Shown here: one piece after another, positions 1 through 7,577 of the stretch
How positions within the stretch are numbered: position 1 is the stretch's first letter
Layout: each line of letters opens with the position of its first letter
Assembly (NCBI GenBank): GCA_964600165.1
Contig: CAZRIP010000110.1
Coordinates: 1 to 12,003, forward strand
Length of the DNA stretch: 12,003 nucleotides
Source: CAZRIP01 sp964600165
GTDB lineage: Bacteria > Elusimicrobiota > Elusimicrobia > UBA1565 > UBA9628
Reading direction: 5' to 3'
The notes under the pieces: generated by a model
Seen by the model: only the letters and a program-made list of their open reading frames with translations
The model's database searches: none
Told to the model about the DNA's origin: nothing
Position numbers and translations under genes: made by a program

Positions 1-20
1 TTTAGGGCCTGGCACACCTT

Positions 21-1877
<1,857 letters not shown>

Positions 1878-1883
1878 GCGGCA

Positions 1884-1889
1884 ATTATA
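1884..1889 (-). promoter_or_regulatory. Putative -10 box of glmS
   Basis: The minus strand reads a perfect TATAAT, ending 6 nt before the glmS ATG at 1877. A start of transcription 6-7 nt downstream would fall on or next to the A of the ATG, giving a leaderless message. I see no convincing -35 hexamer at a 16-18 nt spacing. The region there is plain GC-rich sequence, so the promoter assignment is tentative. Confidence 0.4.
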
Positions 1890-1969
1890 CGGCGGCCGCG
1901 CCGGCGCGGGGTATCTCGGCCTCGTCAAGCTCTATTGCCGGAGGGGTGTTGCGCAAATGTTGCGCGCCG

Positions 1970-1998
1970 TTGGACGCGGCGCGCCGATGGGATAAACT
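1970..1998 (+). promoter_or_regulatory. Putative promoter of the PorV-like operon
   Basis: TTGGAC at 1970-1975 is followed after 17 nt by TAAACT at 1993-1998. The hexamers and spacing resemble the two promoter-like elements in the 5603-5804 region (TAGGAA/TAGGAC, 17 nt, TATACT/TAAAAT), which supports a shared local consensus. The predicted untranslated leader to the ATG at 2056 would be about 50 nt. No Shine-Dalgarno sequence is obvious in it. Confidence 0.4.
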
Positions 1999-2055
1999 GG
2001 ACGGGTCGCTCCGCCCTCGGGCCGTTCCCGGCCGCCTCGTTTTGCCCCGTCGTTG

Positions 2056-2958
2056 ATGATGAAAAGAATAGCCCTTCGTCTTTCGTTGCTCATCTGCGCC
2101 TTGAGCCCGCTCGAGGCGCGGGCGGCGTTTCAATCGCCCGTCGCCACGCCGCGCGCGCAGGCGCTGGGCGGCGCGATGCTCGCTACCGACGGCTCGGCCG
2201 CGCTGCTGGCCAACCCCGCCGCGATCGAGTCGCCGTCGCGCGACCTCTATTTCATGTACCACCAGATGCTGACCGGGGTCTCGGGCGTGGACGGCTTGGG
2301 CGAAGGCTTCGCCGCGGCGGCGACTCCGACGCCCTTCGGGATGATCGCGGCGGGCATGGCGGACTTCACCGCCTCTGGCCTCGAGCGAGAGCAGACCTAC
2401 GCTCTCGCCGCGGCTCATCCGCTTTCCGACCGCGTCGTGCTCGGCGTTTCCGGCAAGTTCCTTTGGCACGGCTATTCCACGTCGGGCGACCCGCTGGCCG
2501 CGCAAGACCCGACCTTCGCCCAACGCGCGTCGCGGGGCGCTTTCTCGGCCGACCTCGGAGTCGTCGCGAGACTGACCGGCGCGCTGAGCCTGGGCCTCGC
2601 GGCGAGAAACATCAACTCCCCGGACGTCGGGCTCGGCTCGACGGACCGCGTGCCCCGCGACTACGGCGCCGGCCTGGCTTACGACGCGAGCCGGCTCGGT
2701 TTGCGCGCGTTCGCCGATCTTCACTATTCGGACGCGGACCCGGGATCGGCCTCGCGGCGCCTGATCCCGTCGCTCGGCCTCGAGAAGCTCATGGAAGACG
2801 GGCGTTTCCGGTTTCGCGTCGGCGTGAGTCCGCAGGCCCTGTCCACGGGGTTCGGGGTGCGGTTCGACAAGTTCGGCTTGGATTACGCGTTCGTCTTCGA
2901 GCGCGGGCTTCCCGACGGCTCGGGCTCGCACAGCGTCGGCTTGAGCGTGGCTTTTTAA
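2056..2958 (+). CDS. PorV/PorQ-like outer-membrane beta-barrel protein
   Basis: This 300-residue protein has a signal peptide (basic MMKR, then a hydrophobic run ending near LEARA). The mature start contains the PorV/PorQ-family signature TPRAQALGGAM followed by LLANPAAI. Alternating amphipathic strands fill the rest, and the last residue is Phe in the strand VGLSVAF, the usual outer-membrane barrel ending. In Bacteroidota PorV belongs to the type IX secretion apparatus, but in other phyla such barrels are widespread and of uncertain role. ATG codons at 2056 and 2059 are both possible, and a TTG at 2053 is in frame. No clear ribosome binding site decides between them. It heads a three-gene operon, with the next gene starting 10 nt after its stop. 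A specific type IX role is not supported by anything else in this window. Confidence 0.82.
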   Translation: MMKRIALRLSLLICALSPLEARAAFQSPVATPRAQALGGAMLATDGSAALLANPAAIESPSRDLYFMYHQMLTGVSGVDGLGEGFAAAATPTPFGMIAAGMADFTASGLEREQTYALAAAHPLSDRVVLGVSGKFLWHGYSTSGDPLAAQDPTFAQRASRGAFSADLGVVARLTGALSLGLAARNINSPDVGLGSTDRVPRDYGAGLAYDASRLGLRAFADLHYSDADPGSASRRLIPSLGLEKLMEDGRFRFRVGVSPQALSTGFGVRFDKFGLDYAFVFERGLPDGSGSHSVGLSVAF

Positions 2959-2968
2959 AGGAGATCAA

Positions 2969-3361
2969 ATGAGAAAAAAAAGAACCGTTTGGACGCGCGG
3001 GTGGACGCTCGCGCTGCTCGTCGTCGTCGGCGCGCCGGCGGCGGCGCAGACGTCGGTCGAGCTCTCCGGGCCCGCGGTCGCGGTCGCGTCGCCGCGCGCC
3101 GGAGAAGTCCTCGGCGGCGTGATCCAGATCGAGGCGGCGGCGAGCGCCGCGGCCGCCGTGCAGTTCGAGGTCGACGGAGCGCCGATCTCGGCTCCCTTGA
3201 CGGCGGCGCCCTACATGACGTCCTGGGACACGAGCCGGACGGCCGACGGCGGCCACGTCCTGACGGCCGTCGCGATCGACCGGGCCGGCGCGCGGGCCGT
3301 CAGCCCACTCGTGCGCGTCACGGTCTTGAATCACGGCGCTAAAGAGCGGGGCCGGCCGTAG
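2969..3361 (+). CDS. Secreted single Ig-like domain protein
   Basis: This 130-residue protein has a basic N-terminus (MRKKR), a hydrophobic core and a probable cleavage site after APAAAQ. It contains one bacterial Ig-like domain of the Big_9 type, about residues 37-122. The landmarks are SPRAGEVLGG, then VQFEVDGAPI, then a SWDTSRTADGGH turn, then LTAVAIDRAGARAVSP. Such domains usually occur as modules of larger surface proteins, so a free-standing copy probably acts by binding a partner. A strong ribosome binding site AAAGGAG (2957-2963) overlaps the stop of the PorV-like gene, which points to one transcript and possibly shared localisation. No catalytic residues are recognisable. Its ligand is unknown. 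Confidence 0.72.
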   Translation: MRKKRTVWTRGWTLALLVVVGAPAAAQTSVELSGPAVAVASPRAGEVLGGVIQIEAAASAAAAVQFEVDGAPISAPLTAAPYMTSWDTSRTADGGHVLTAVAIDRAGARAVSPLVRVTVLNHGAKERGRP

Positions 3362-3706
3362 ATGCGCGCGCGCTCGAAGGTCTTGGCGGGGTTGGCGGCG
3401 CTCTGGTTCTCGACCGGAGCGGCCTCGGCGGCGGGCGACGCCGTCCGCGCGCCGCAGCGCTTCCTCACTCCGGCGCGGGCCGACGGCATCAACGACGCGG
3501 CGGTCTTCGGGCCCGACGCCTGCGAGGTCTTCGTTTATGACCTCGCGGGGCGCCTCTTCTATCGCGCGGCGCGCCAGGGCGGGGCGCCGTTATCGTGGAA
3601 CGGGCGCGATCAGACGGGGAGACTGGCGGCCTCCGGGGTTTACGTCGCCCGGATCAAGGCTTGTTCCGGCGGCGAGGCGTATCAGAGCTTCGCGCTCGCC
3701 AAGTAG
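3362..3706 (+). CDS. Small secreted protein with FlgD/CHU_C-like C-terminal domain
   Basis: This 114-residue protein starts at the base after the previous stop codon, so translation is probably coupled. A signal peptide (MRARSK, hydrophobic core, cleavage near GAASA) precedes about 85 residues that match the FlgD Ig-like or gliding-motility C-terminal fold. The landmarks are FLTPARADGINDAAVF, then CEVFVYDLAGRLFYRA, then SWNGRDQTGRLAASGVYVARI. This fold normally caps the C-terminus of large exported proteins as an anchor or sorting domain. Here almost nothing but that domain is present. Two Cys (in DACEVF and KACSGG) could form a disulfide. The last 25 bases overlap the 3' end of the convergent ACT gene. 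The fold is a good match, but the function is unknown. Confidence 0.72.
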   Translation: MRARSKVLAGLAALWFSTGAASAAGDAVRAPQRFLTPARADGINDAAVFGPDACEVFVYDLAGRLFYRAARQGGAPLSWNGRDQTGRLAASGVYVARIKACSGGEAYQSFALAK

Positions 3707-4401
3707 CCCAGCGCCGCCTCGACGCGATCGACGGCGACGATCACGCGCAGCGCGTCGGAGCTCGCGGCCCCGAACAAGCAGCGCACGCCGATGTTCCCGT
3801 CGGCCAAGGTCTTGGCGAGGCTACCCAACTGACACGGGCTCTTCGCGAGGGATAAGGCGAGCACCTCGCGCGCGATCGTCTTGATGCCCGCCCGCAGCAG
3901 GCGCTCGGCGAGCTCCGGCCTGGCGAGCTCGCCGGGTCCCGCGATGAAGTGGATGACCGCTGCGTCGCCGACGTTGACCGCGAGCAGGCATGACACCTGG
4001 AGCTTTTCCTCGGCCAGCGCCGCCAGGACCTTGGCCAAGGCCCCCGGGGAGTTCGGGACGATCGTCGTGTGCAGGGTCGCGGCGCGCCGGACCGGCCGTT
4101 CCTCCGGAGCGGACGCGAGCTCCACCGTGAAGCGCCGCGTGCGCAGGATGAATCCGCGGCTGTCGAAGGGGCGGATCCGCGCGACGGCTTCGTGGGGCCC
4201 CGGCCCGTAGCCGCTCCAATCGTGCCACCAATACCCCGAGGCATACCGGCAGCGCGCCCACGCCGAGCCGTCGATGGATACGTCGACGTGCTCCGCGTTG
4301 AGCGGCGCCTTGATCCGGAAGGAGTAAGAAGGCGTCGTGACGCGCTCGTCTTCCTGCGGATGATCGATCGAGACGCGGACCTCTTTGGTCGCTTCTTGCA
4401 T
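3682..4401 (-). CDS. Ig-like domain fused to two ACT domains (paralogue 2)
   Basis: This 239-residue protein has no signal peptide or membrane segment, so it is probably cytoplasmic. Residues about 10-96 form an Ig-like beta domain that begins IDHPQEDERV, contains WWHDWSGY (58-65) and ends PFDSRGFILRTRRFTV. Two ACT domains follow. The first has PNSPGALAKVL and VNVGD, and the second ends VIVAVDRVEAA. ACT domains usually bind small ligands such as amino acids and mediate allostery, but which ligand applies here is unknown. By hand alignment about 50 of 88 residues in the Ig part match the protein at 4865-5602, at the same distance from the start Met. A GGGAG ribosome binding site lies about 8 nt before the ATG. 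It is the last gene of the minus-strand trio, 32 nt after its neighbour, and its stop overlaps the convergent gene. Confidence 0.8.
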   Translation of the reverse strand: MQEATKEVRVSIDHPQEDERVTTPSYSFRIKAPLNAEHVDVSIDGSAWARCRYASGYWWHDWSGYGPGPHEAVARIRPFDSRGFILRTRRFTVELASAPEERPVRRAATLHTTIVPNSPGALAKVLAALAEEKLQVSCLLAVNVGDAAVIHFIAGPGELARPELAERLLRAGIKTIAREVLALSLAKSPCQLGSLAKTLADGNIGVRCLFGAASSDALRVIVAVDRVEAALGYLASAKL

Positions 4402-4433
4402 GATCGTCTCCCAGGGCGCTGCGGCGCCCGCCC

Positions 4434-4850
4434 TTATCGAGCCGCCGGGACGCGCAAGCGGGAAAGGACGGCGGCGGCGCGCTCCGGCCGGTCGACGGCC
4501 AGGACGAGCTTGACGAGCTCGCCGTCCAGGTTCCCGTAAAGCGAAAGGATGTTGATGCCGTCGTCGCAGAGCGCGGTGGCGAGGCGATTGAGCTCCTCGG
4601 GTTCGCGGCGCAGCTGGATATGGAAGACCTGGTTTTCCAGCACCCGCAGCCCGGCGTCCTCGAGGCGCCGGCGCAGGCCGTCCGAGCGCCCGGCGACGAA
4701 CTGGACGTTGGACGTGTCGCCGACGTTGACCGAGATCACGCCCTCGAGATTGACGCCTTCCTCCGTCAGGAGATGCGTGACGCGCGCGAGCTCTCCCGGC
4801 TCGTTGGGGACGACGACGCTGTACTGCGTGACGGTCTGCTGCCGGAGCAT
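4434..4850 (-). CDS. Tandem ACT-domain protein
   Basis: This 138-residue cytoplasmic protein consists of two ACT domains only. The first (about 7-72) opens TQYSVVVPNEPGELARV and has the VNVGD strand also seen in its neighbours. The second (about 73-130) has REPEELNRLATALCDDGI and ends VKLVLAVDRPERA. It matches the C-terminal part of the flanking Ig-ACT-ACT proteins, so it is either the ancestral form or a copy that lost its Ig domain. The start at 4850 is fixed by AAGGAG at 4862-4857 on the minus strand, 6 nt upstream. The open frame continues upstream without a supported start. It lies 14 nt after the upstream gene in the same operon. ACT-ACT proteins in other bacteria include amino-acid-responsive regulators and uncharacterised family members. 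No DNA-binding or enzymatic part is present here. Confidence 0.82.
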   Translation of the reverse strand: MLRQQTVTQYSVVVPNEPGELARVTHLLTEEGVNLEGVISVNVGDTSNVQFVAGRSDGLRRRLEDAGLRVLENQVFHIQLRREPEELNRLATALCDDGINILSLYGNLDGELVKLVLAVDRPERAAAVLSRLRVPAAR

Positions 4851-4864
4851 GATCCTCTCCTTAA

Positions 4865-5602
4865 TCAATTGCGGCTGGCCGCGGGTTCGGCCGGCGCCCG
4901 CTGCTCTAGCCTTTCGACGGCGGCTTCGGCCGCCTTGAACTGATCGACGGCCAGCACCAGCTTGACGCTGTCGCCGTCGGCCGTGCCGTACAAAGAGCGG
5001 ATCGCTATCCCTTGCTCGGCCAGCGCGCGCGTGAGCCGCTCCAGCTGGTCGGGCCGGTTCGGCAGGCGGAGCTCGAAGACGTCGCGCTCGAGGACGGGGA
5101 TGCCGGCCGCCTCCAGGCGCGCGCTCAGACCGCTCGACTTGTCGGCGAGAAACTGGATGGAGGTGTTGTCGCCGACCGCGACGGTCATCAGGCCCGAGAT
5201 GTCGATGGACTCCTTGGCGAGAATCTGCGCGACCTGCGCCATCGTCCAAGGCTCGGCGGAGGTCAGCAGGCTGTATTGCGTCGTCTTGCGCATCATCGCC
5301 GGCGACGCCGCGCTCGCGAAGTCGACGCGAAAGCGGCGCGTCTTGAGGATGTAGTTGCGGCTGTCGAAGGGAAGGATGCGCGCGACGAGCTCGTGCTCTC
5401 CCGCGGAATAACCCGCCCAATCGTACCACCAGAAGCCCGCGGAATACCGGCACAGCTGCCAAGGGGAGCCGTCGACGCAGACCTCGACTTTCTCGGCGTT
5501 GAGGGCGGCGCGGATCCGGAAAGTGTAGTGCGGCGAGGAGACGCTCTCTCCTTCCTGAGGAAAATCAACGGCGGTCTTCAGGCAGCGCGCGGTCTCGAGC
5601 AT
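4865..5602 (-). CDS. Ig-like domain fused to two ACT domains (paralogue 1)
   Basis: This 245-residue protein is the first gene of the minus-strand trio. An Ig-like beta domain (about 10-96) begins VDFPQEGESV, carries WWYDWAGY (58-65) and ends PFDSRNYILKTRRFRV. It is followed by ACT1 (about 107-177, with VAVGDNTSIQFLAD) and ACT2 (about 178-232, with PNRPDQLERL and VKLVLAVDQ). There is no signal peptide. The start at 5602 is chosen over 5626 for three reasons: GGAGG (5611-5607) precedes it, the N-terminus then aligns residue for residue with paralogue 2, and the predicted transcription start is near 5625. The ACT part suggests binding of a small ligand. The Ig part resembles extracellular adhesive or carbohydrate-binding modules, which is unexpected in a protein with no export signal. 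I know of no described family with this architecture. Confidence 0.8.
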   Translation of the reverse strand: MLETARCLKTAVDFPQEGESVSSPHYTFRIRAALNAEKVEVCVDGSPWQLCRYSAGFWWYDWAGYSAGEHELVARILPFDSRNYILKTRRFRVDFASAASPAMMRKTTQYSLLTSAEPWTMAQVAQILAKESIDISGLMTVAVGDNTSIQFLADKSSGLSARLEAAGIPVLERDVFELRLPNRPDQLERLTRALAEQGIAIRSLYGTADGDSVKLVLAVDQFKAAEAAVERLEQRAPAEPAASRN

Positions 5603-5606
5603 TGAG

Positions 5607-5611
5607 CCTCC
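5607..5611 (-). promoter_or_regulatory. Ribosome binding site deciding the start at 5602
   Basis: The minus strand reads GGAGG, then 4 nt, then ATG. The alternative ATG at 5626 has no such site and lies at or before the predicted transcription start. Confidence 0.6.
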
Positions 5612-5631
5612 GGAGGAGTGAAGCATCAGCC

Positions 5632-5666
5632 ATTTTAATCGCGAGCCGCTCGGCGTCCTATCGCGC
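5632..5666 (-). promoter_or_regulatory. Putative promoter of the Ig-ACT-ACT operon
   Basis: On the minus strand the 11-mer GCGCGATAGGA (5666-5656) covers the -35 position (TAGGAC, 5660-5655). After 17 nt comes TAAAAT (5637-5632) as the -10 box. The predicted start near 5625 gives a leader of about 24 nt that includes the ribosome binding site. The arrangement is the exact mirror of the plus-strand element at 5726-5760, which makes chance less likely. Confidence 0.5.
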
Positions 5667-5736
5667 TCAGGTAAATCCTGATTGAAGGGCGGTTGACGCC
5701 CGCGCGTCGCGCGGTTTTGACGCGGGCGCGATAGGA
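5656..5736. repeat. 11-bp inverted repeat framing the divergent intergenic region
   Basis: TCCTATCGCGC at 5656-5666 and GCGCGATAGGA at 5726-5736 are perfect reverse complements separated by 59 bp. Each arm sits over the -35 position of the promoter that reads away from it. With such a long spacer, protein binding sites are more likely than an RNA hairpin. Confidence 0.65.
5693..5723. promoter_or_regulatory. Possible operator: GC palindrome between TTGACGC direct repeats
   Basis: TTGACGC occurs at 5693-5699 and again at 5717-5723, 24 bp apart start to start. Between them, 5700-5714 is CCGCGC, GTC, GCGCGG: a 6-bp stem with a 3-nt loop, followed by TTTT. It lies between the two mirror-image promoter arms, where a repressor or activator could affect both directions. 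It could also be ordinary GC-rich sequence. Confidence 0.3.
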
Positions 5737-5760
5737 ACGCGATGGCCCGCGCCTTATACT
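5726..5760 (+). promoter_or_regulatory. Putative promoter of the exopolysaccharide operon
   Basis: GCGCGATAGGA at 5726-5736 places TAGGAA (5732-5737) at -35. After 17 nt comes TATACT (5755-5760) as the -10 box. A start near 5767 would give a leader of about 38 nt. The 11-mer and its distance to the -10 box are identical to those of the divergent element on the minus strand. Confidence 0.5.
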
Positions 5761-5794
5761 CTTGCCTGCGTCATACGCGCGCGCAGCCGCGAAG

Positions 5795-5800
5795 GGAGGT
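5795..5800 (+). promoter_or_regulatory. Ribosome binding site deciding the start at 5805
   Basis: GGAGGT is followed by 4 nt and then ATG. It selects 5805 over the in-frame ATG at 5742, which lies upstream of the -10 box and would put extra residues before the signal peptide. Confidence 0.7.
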
Positions 5801-5804
5801 CTCC

Positions 5805-6227
5805 ATGAAGATCGCGTCCTGGACGGCCGTGGGTTTGCTGCTGGGAGTCTCGGTTCCGTCGTCCGCGCTGACCGTAGAGATCGTGATCACCGGCCCCGCC
5901 AAGGCCGGGTACGCGCTGACCGTCGGCGACGTGACCAAGAACGGCCGCTTGGCCGACCGGACGGGGAAGGTCACCTCGCGCGAGGCGGTCGACGTCGCGC
6001 CGCAATCGCGCTTCCTGCCCGCGAGGCTGACGTTCTTCGGCGAGCAAGGGCCCGTCGCGGTCTGCCCGCCGGTCAAGGTCGTCATCGAGGAGCGCGGGGC
6101 GGCCTGCACGCCTTCCTTTACGATGGTCCGCCAGGGCGGCGAGCAGGCGGCGTGCCGCGCCTCCTGCGAGCGGCCGCAACGGCATGGCGGCGACTCGGAC
6201 GAGACTTTCGTCGCTCGAGCGCGATGA
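5805..6227 (+). CDS. Small secreted Cys-containing protein of unknown function
   Basis: This 140-residue protein is not a family I recognise. A signal peptide starts MKIASW, has a Leu/Val-rich core and probably ends near SSALT. The mature part begins with a strand-rich segment (VEIVITGPAKAGYALTVGDV), consistent with a small beta fold. Four Cys at 87, 101, 117 and 121 lie in the second half and could pair in the periplasm. The tail after about residue 120 is polar and probably disordered. It is the promoter-proximal gene, and its stop overlaps the start of the glycosyltransferase (ATGA, 6224-6227), so translation of the synthase is probably coupled to it. By position it may be a periplasmic accessory of the polysaccharide system, but nothing in the sequence proves this. 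Confidence 0.7.
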   Translation: MKIASWTAVGLLLGVSVPSSALTVEIVITGPAKAGYALTVGDVTKNGRLADRTGKVTSREAVDVAPQSRFLPARLTFFGEQGPVAVCPPVKVVIEERGAACTPSFTMVRQGGEQAACRASCERPQRHGGDSDETFVARAR

Positions 6228-7570
6228 CGCGCATCGAGCCCCTCGAGCCTGAGGCGGCCGAGCGCCGGGCGCCCGCGCGCCCGCGCGCCGGCCCGCCGGC
6301 CGTCTCGTCGCCGGAAGACCTTCGGGAGATTCTGGCGCGGCGCCGCGGGGTCGCGGCCTGGCTGGCGCTGGCCTTGATCGGGCTCGTTTATCTGAAGTGG
6401 GACAACATGCGCTTTTTCTGGTACGACCCGTCTTTCTGCGCCTGCAGCTTCGTGGTCAGCGCCTACTTCCTCTCGCGCTTCGCCCTGTGCGGGCTCTACC
6501 GGCCGCCGGCCGACGCCGGCTACGAGCCGGCCTTGACCGTCGTGATCCCGGTGCGCGACGAGGAGGCCGCGATCGCGCGCACGGTGGCGAGCGTCTTGGC
6601 CGCCGACTATCCCGAGCAAAAGCGCGAGGTCATCGTCGTCGACGACGGCTCCGCCGACGGCACGCCGGCGATCCTGAGCTCCTTGATCGAAAAGCATCCG
6701 AGCCTCAAGGTCTTCACGATCCCGCGCAGCGGCAAGCGCGCCGCCATGGCCCGGGGCGTGCGCCACGCGGGCGGCGAGCTGATCGTCTTCGTGGACTCCG
6801 ACACGTTCCTCTACCGCGACGCCCTGCGCCGCATCGTCCAAGGCTTCGAGGACCCGACGCTCGGCGCCGTCGCCGGACACACCGAGGTCGAGAACGCCGG
6901 CAAAAACGCGCTGACCGGCCTTCAAGAGGTGCGCTATCTTCTGTCGTTTCGCATGATGAAGGCGTCGGAGAGCGTGTTCGGCGCCGTGACCTGCTGCCCC
7001 GGCTGCTTGTCCGCTTACCGGAAGCAATACGTGCTCGACGTCCTTGATCCCTGGCTCCATCAGCGCTTCTTGGGCGCCGCGGCCACCTTCGGCGACGACC
7101 GCAGCCTGACCAACCTCATCTTGAGAAAATACCGCGTGATCTACAACGCCCAGGCGGGGTCCTCGACCCTCGTGCCGGAGACCTGGCGCCTCTATCTCAC
7201 GCAGCAAGTCCGCTGGAAGAAGTCGTGGCTGCGCGAGACGCTGATCGCGGGCGGCTTCATGCTCAAGAAGCACCCCGTCGCGGCGCTTTCCTTTTATAGC
7301 GCGGCGATCTGCAGCGTCGTGTCGCCGCTGATGATCTTTCGCGCGGCGTATCTCGGCTTCGTCGAGCCGCGGACGTTCCTTTCCTACCACGCGCTGGGCT
7401 TGATCTTGATCGGCTTCGTGCAGGGGTTGACCTTCCTGCTCCTGCGGCCGCGCTCGCGCTGGCTTTTGAGCATGCTGATGGTCGCGAGCCAAGTCCTCGT
7501 GCTCGGCCCGCAGACCTATTACGCGCTGTTGACGATGCGCCGCAATCATTGGGGCACGAGGTCGGGCTGA
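6224..7570 (+). CDS. Processive family 2 glycosyltransferase, hyaluronan synthase/NodC-like
   Basis: This 448-residue inner-membrane synthase should polymerise a UDP-sugar, most likely a GlcNAc-containing beta-glycan, on the cytoplasmic face. After a disordered tail of about 40 residues come two membrane segments (around 44-60 and 66-86). The GT-A domain carries VVDDGS (D140, D141), the metal-binding DSD (191-193), the acceptor-site CCPGCLSAYRK, GDDR (290-293, base Asp) and QQVRW (327-331). Three further membrane segments follow. The end PQTYYALLTMRRNHWGTRSG resembles the C-terminus of bacterial hyaluronan synthases, and GDDRSLTN plus QQVRWKKSWLRE point the same way. All catalytic motifs are intact. 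The ATG at 6224 is chosen because it overlaps the previous stop. The product could be hyaluronan-like, chitin-like or another polymer. No UDP-glucose dehydrogenase gene is present here to favour hyaluronan. Confidence 0.9.
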   Translation: MTRIEPLEPEAAERRAPARPRAGPPAVSSPEDLREILARRRGVAAWLALALIGLVYLKWDNMRFFWYDPSFCACSFVVSAYFLSRFALCGLYRPPADAGYEPALTVVIPVRDEEAAIARTVASVLAADYPEQKREVIVVDDGSADGTPAILSSLIEKHPSLKVFTIPRSGKRAAMARGVRHAGGELIVFVDSDTFLYRDALRRIVQGFEDPTLGAVAGHTEVENAGKNALTGLQEVRYLLSFRMMKASESVFGAVTCCPGCLSAYRKQYVLDVLDPWLHQRFLGAAATFGDDRSLTNLILRKYRVIYNAQAGSSTLVPETWRLYLTQQVRWKKSWLRETLIAGGFMLKKHPVAALSFYSAAICSVVSPLMIFRAAYLGFVEPRTFLSYHALGLILIGFVQGLTFLLLRPRSRWLLSMLMVASQVLVLGPQTYYALLTMRRNHWGTRSG

Positions 7571-7577
7571 GCGGCGC

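Noticed and set aside
1878..1928. TTG start adding 17 residues to GlmS
   Set aside because: It would bury the catalytic Cys2 behind an unprocessed extension, and the extension has no similarity to the family N-terminus.
4851..5462. Upstream extension of the bare ACT-ACT frame
   Set aside because: It lies in a shifted frame of the upstream Ig-ACT-ACT gene, and AAGGAG with an ATG at 4850 gives a proper start.
5700..5718. Hairpin followed by TTTT read as a rho-independent terminator
   Set aside because: The stem is only 6 bp with a 3-nt loop, the T run is four bases, and no plus-strand gene ends upstream of it.
5762..6223. N-terminal extension of the synthase frame
   Set aside because: It overlaps the small secreted protein in another frame, reads as Arg-rich nonsense, and the ATG at 6224 has the ATGA coupling.
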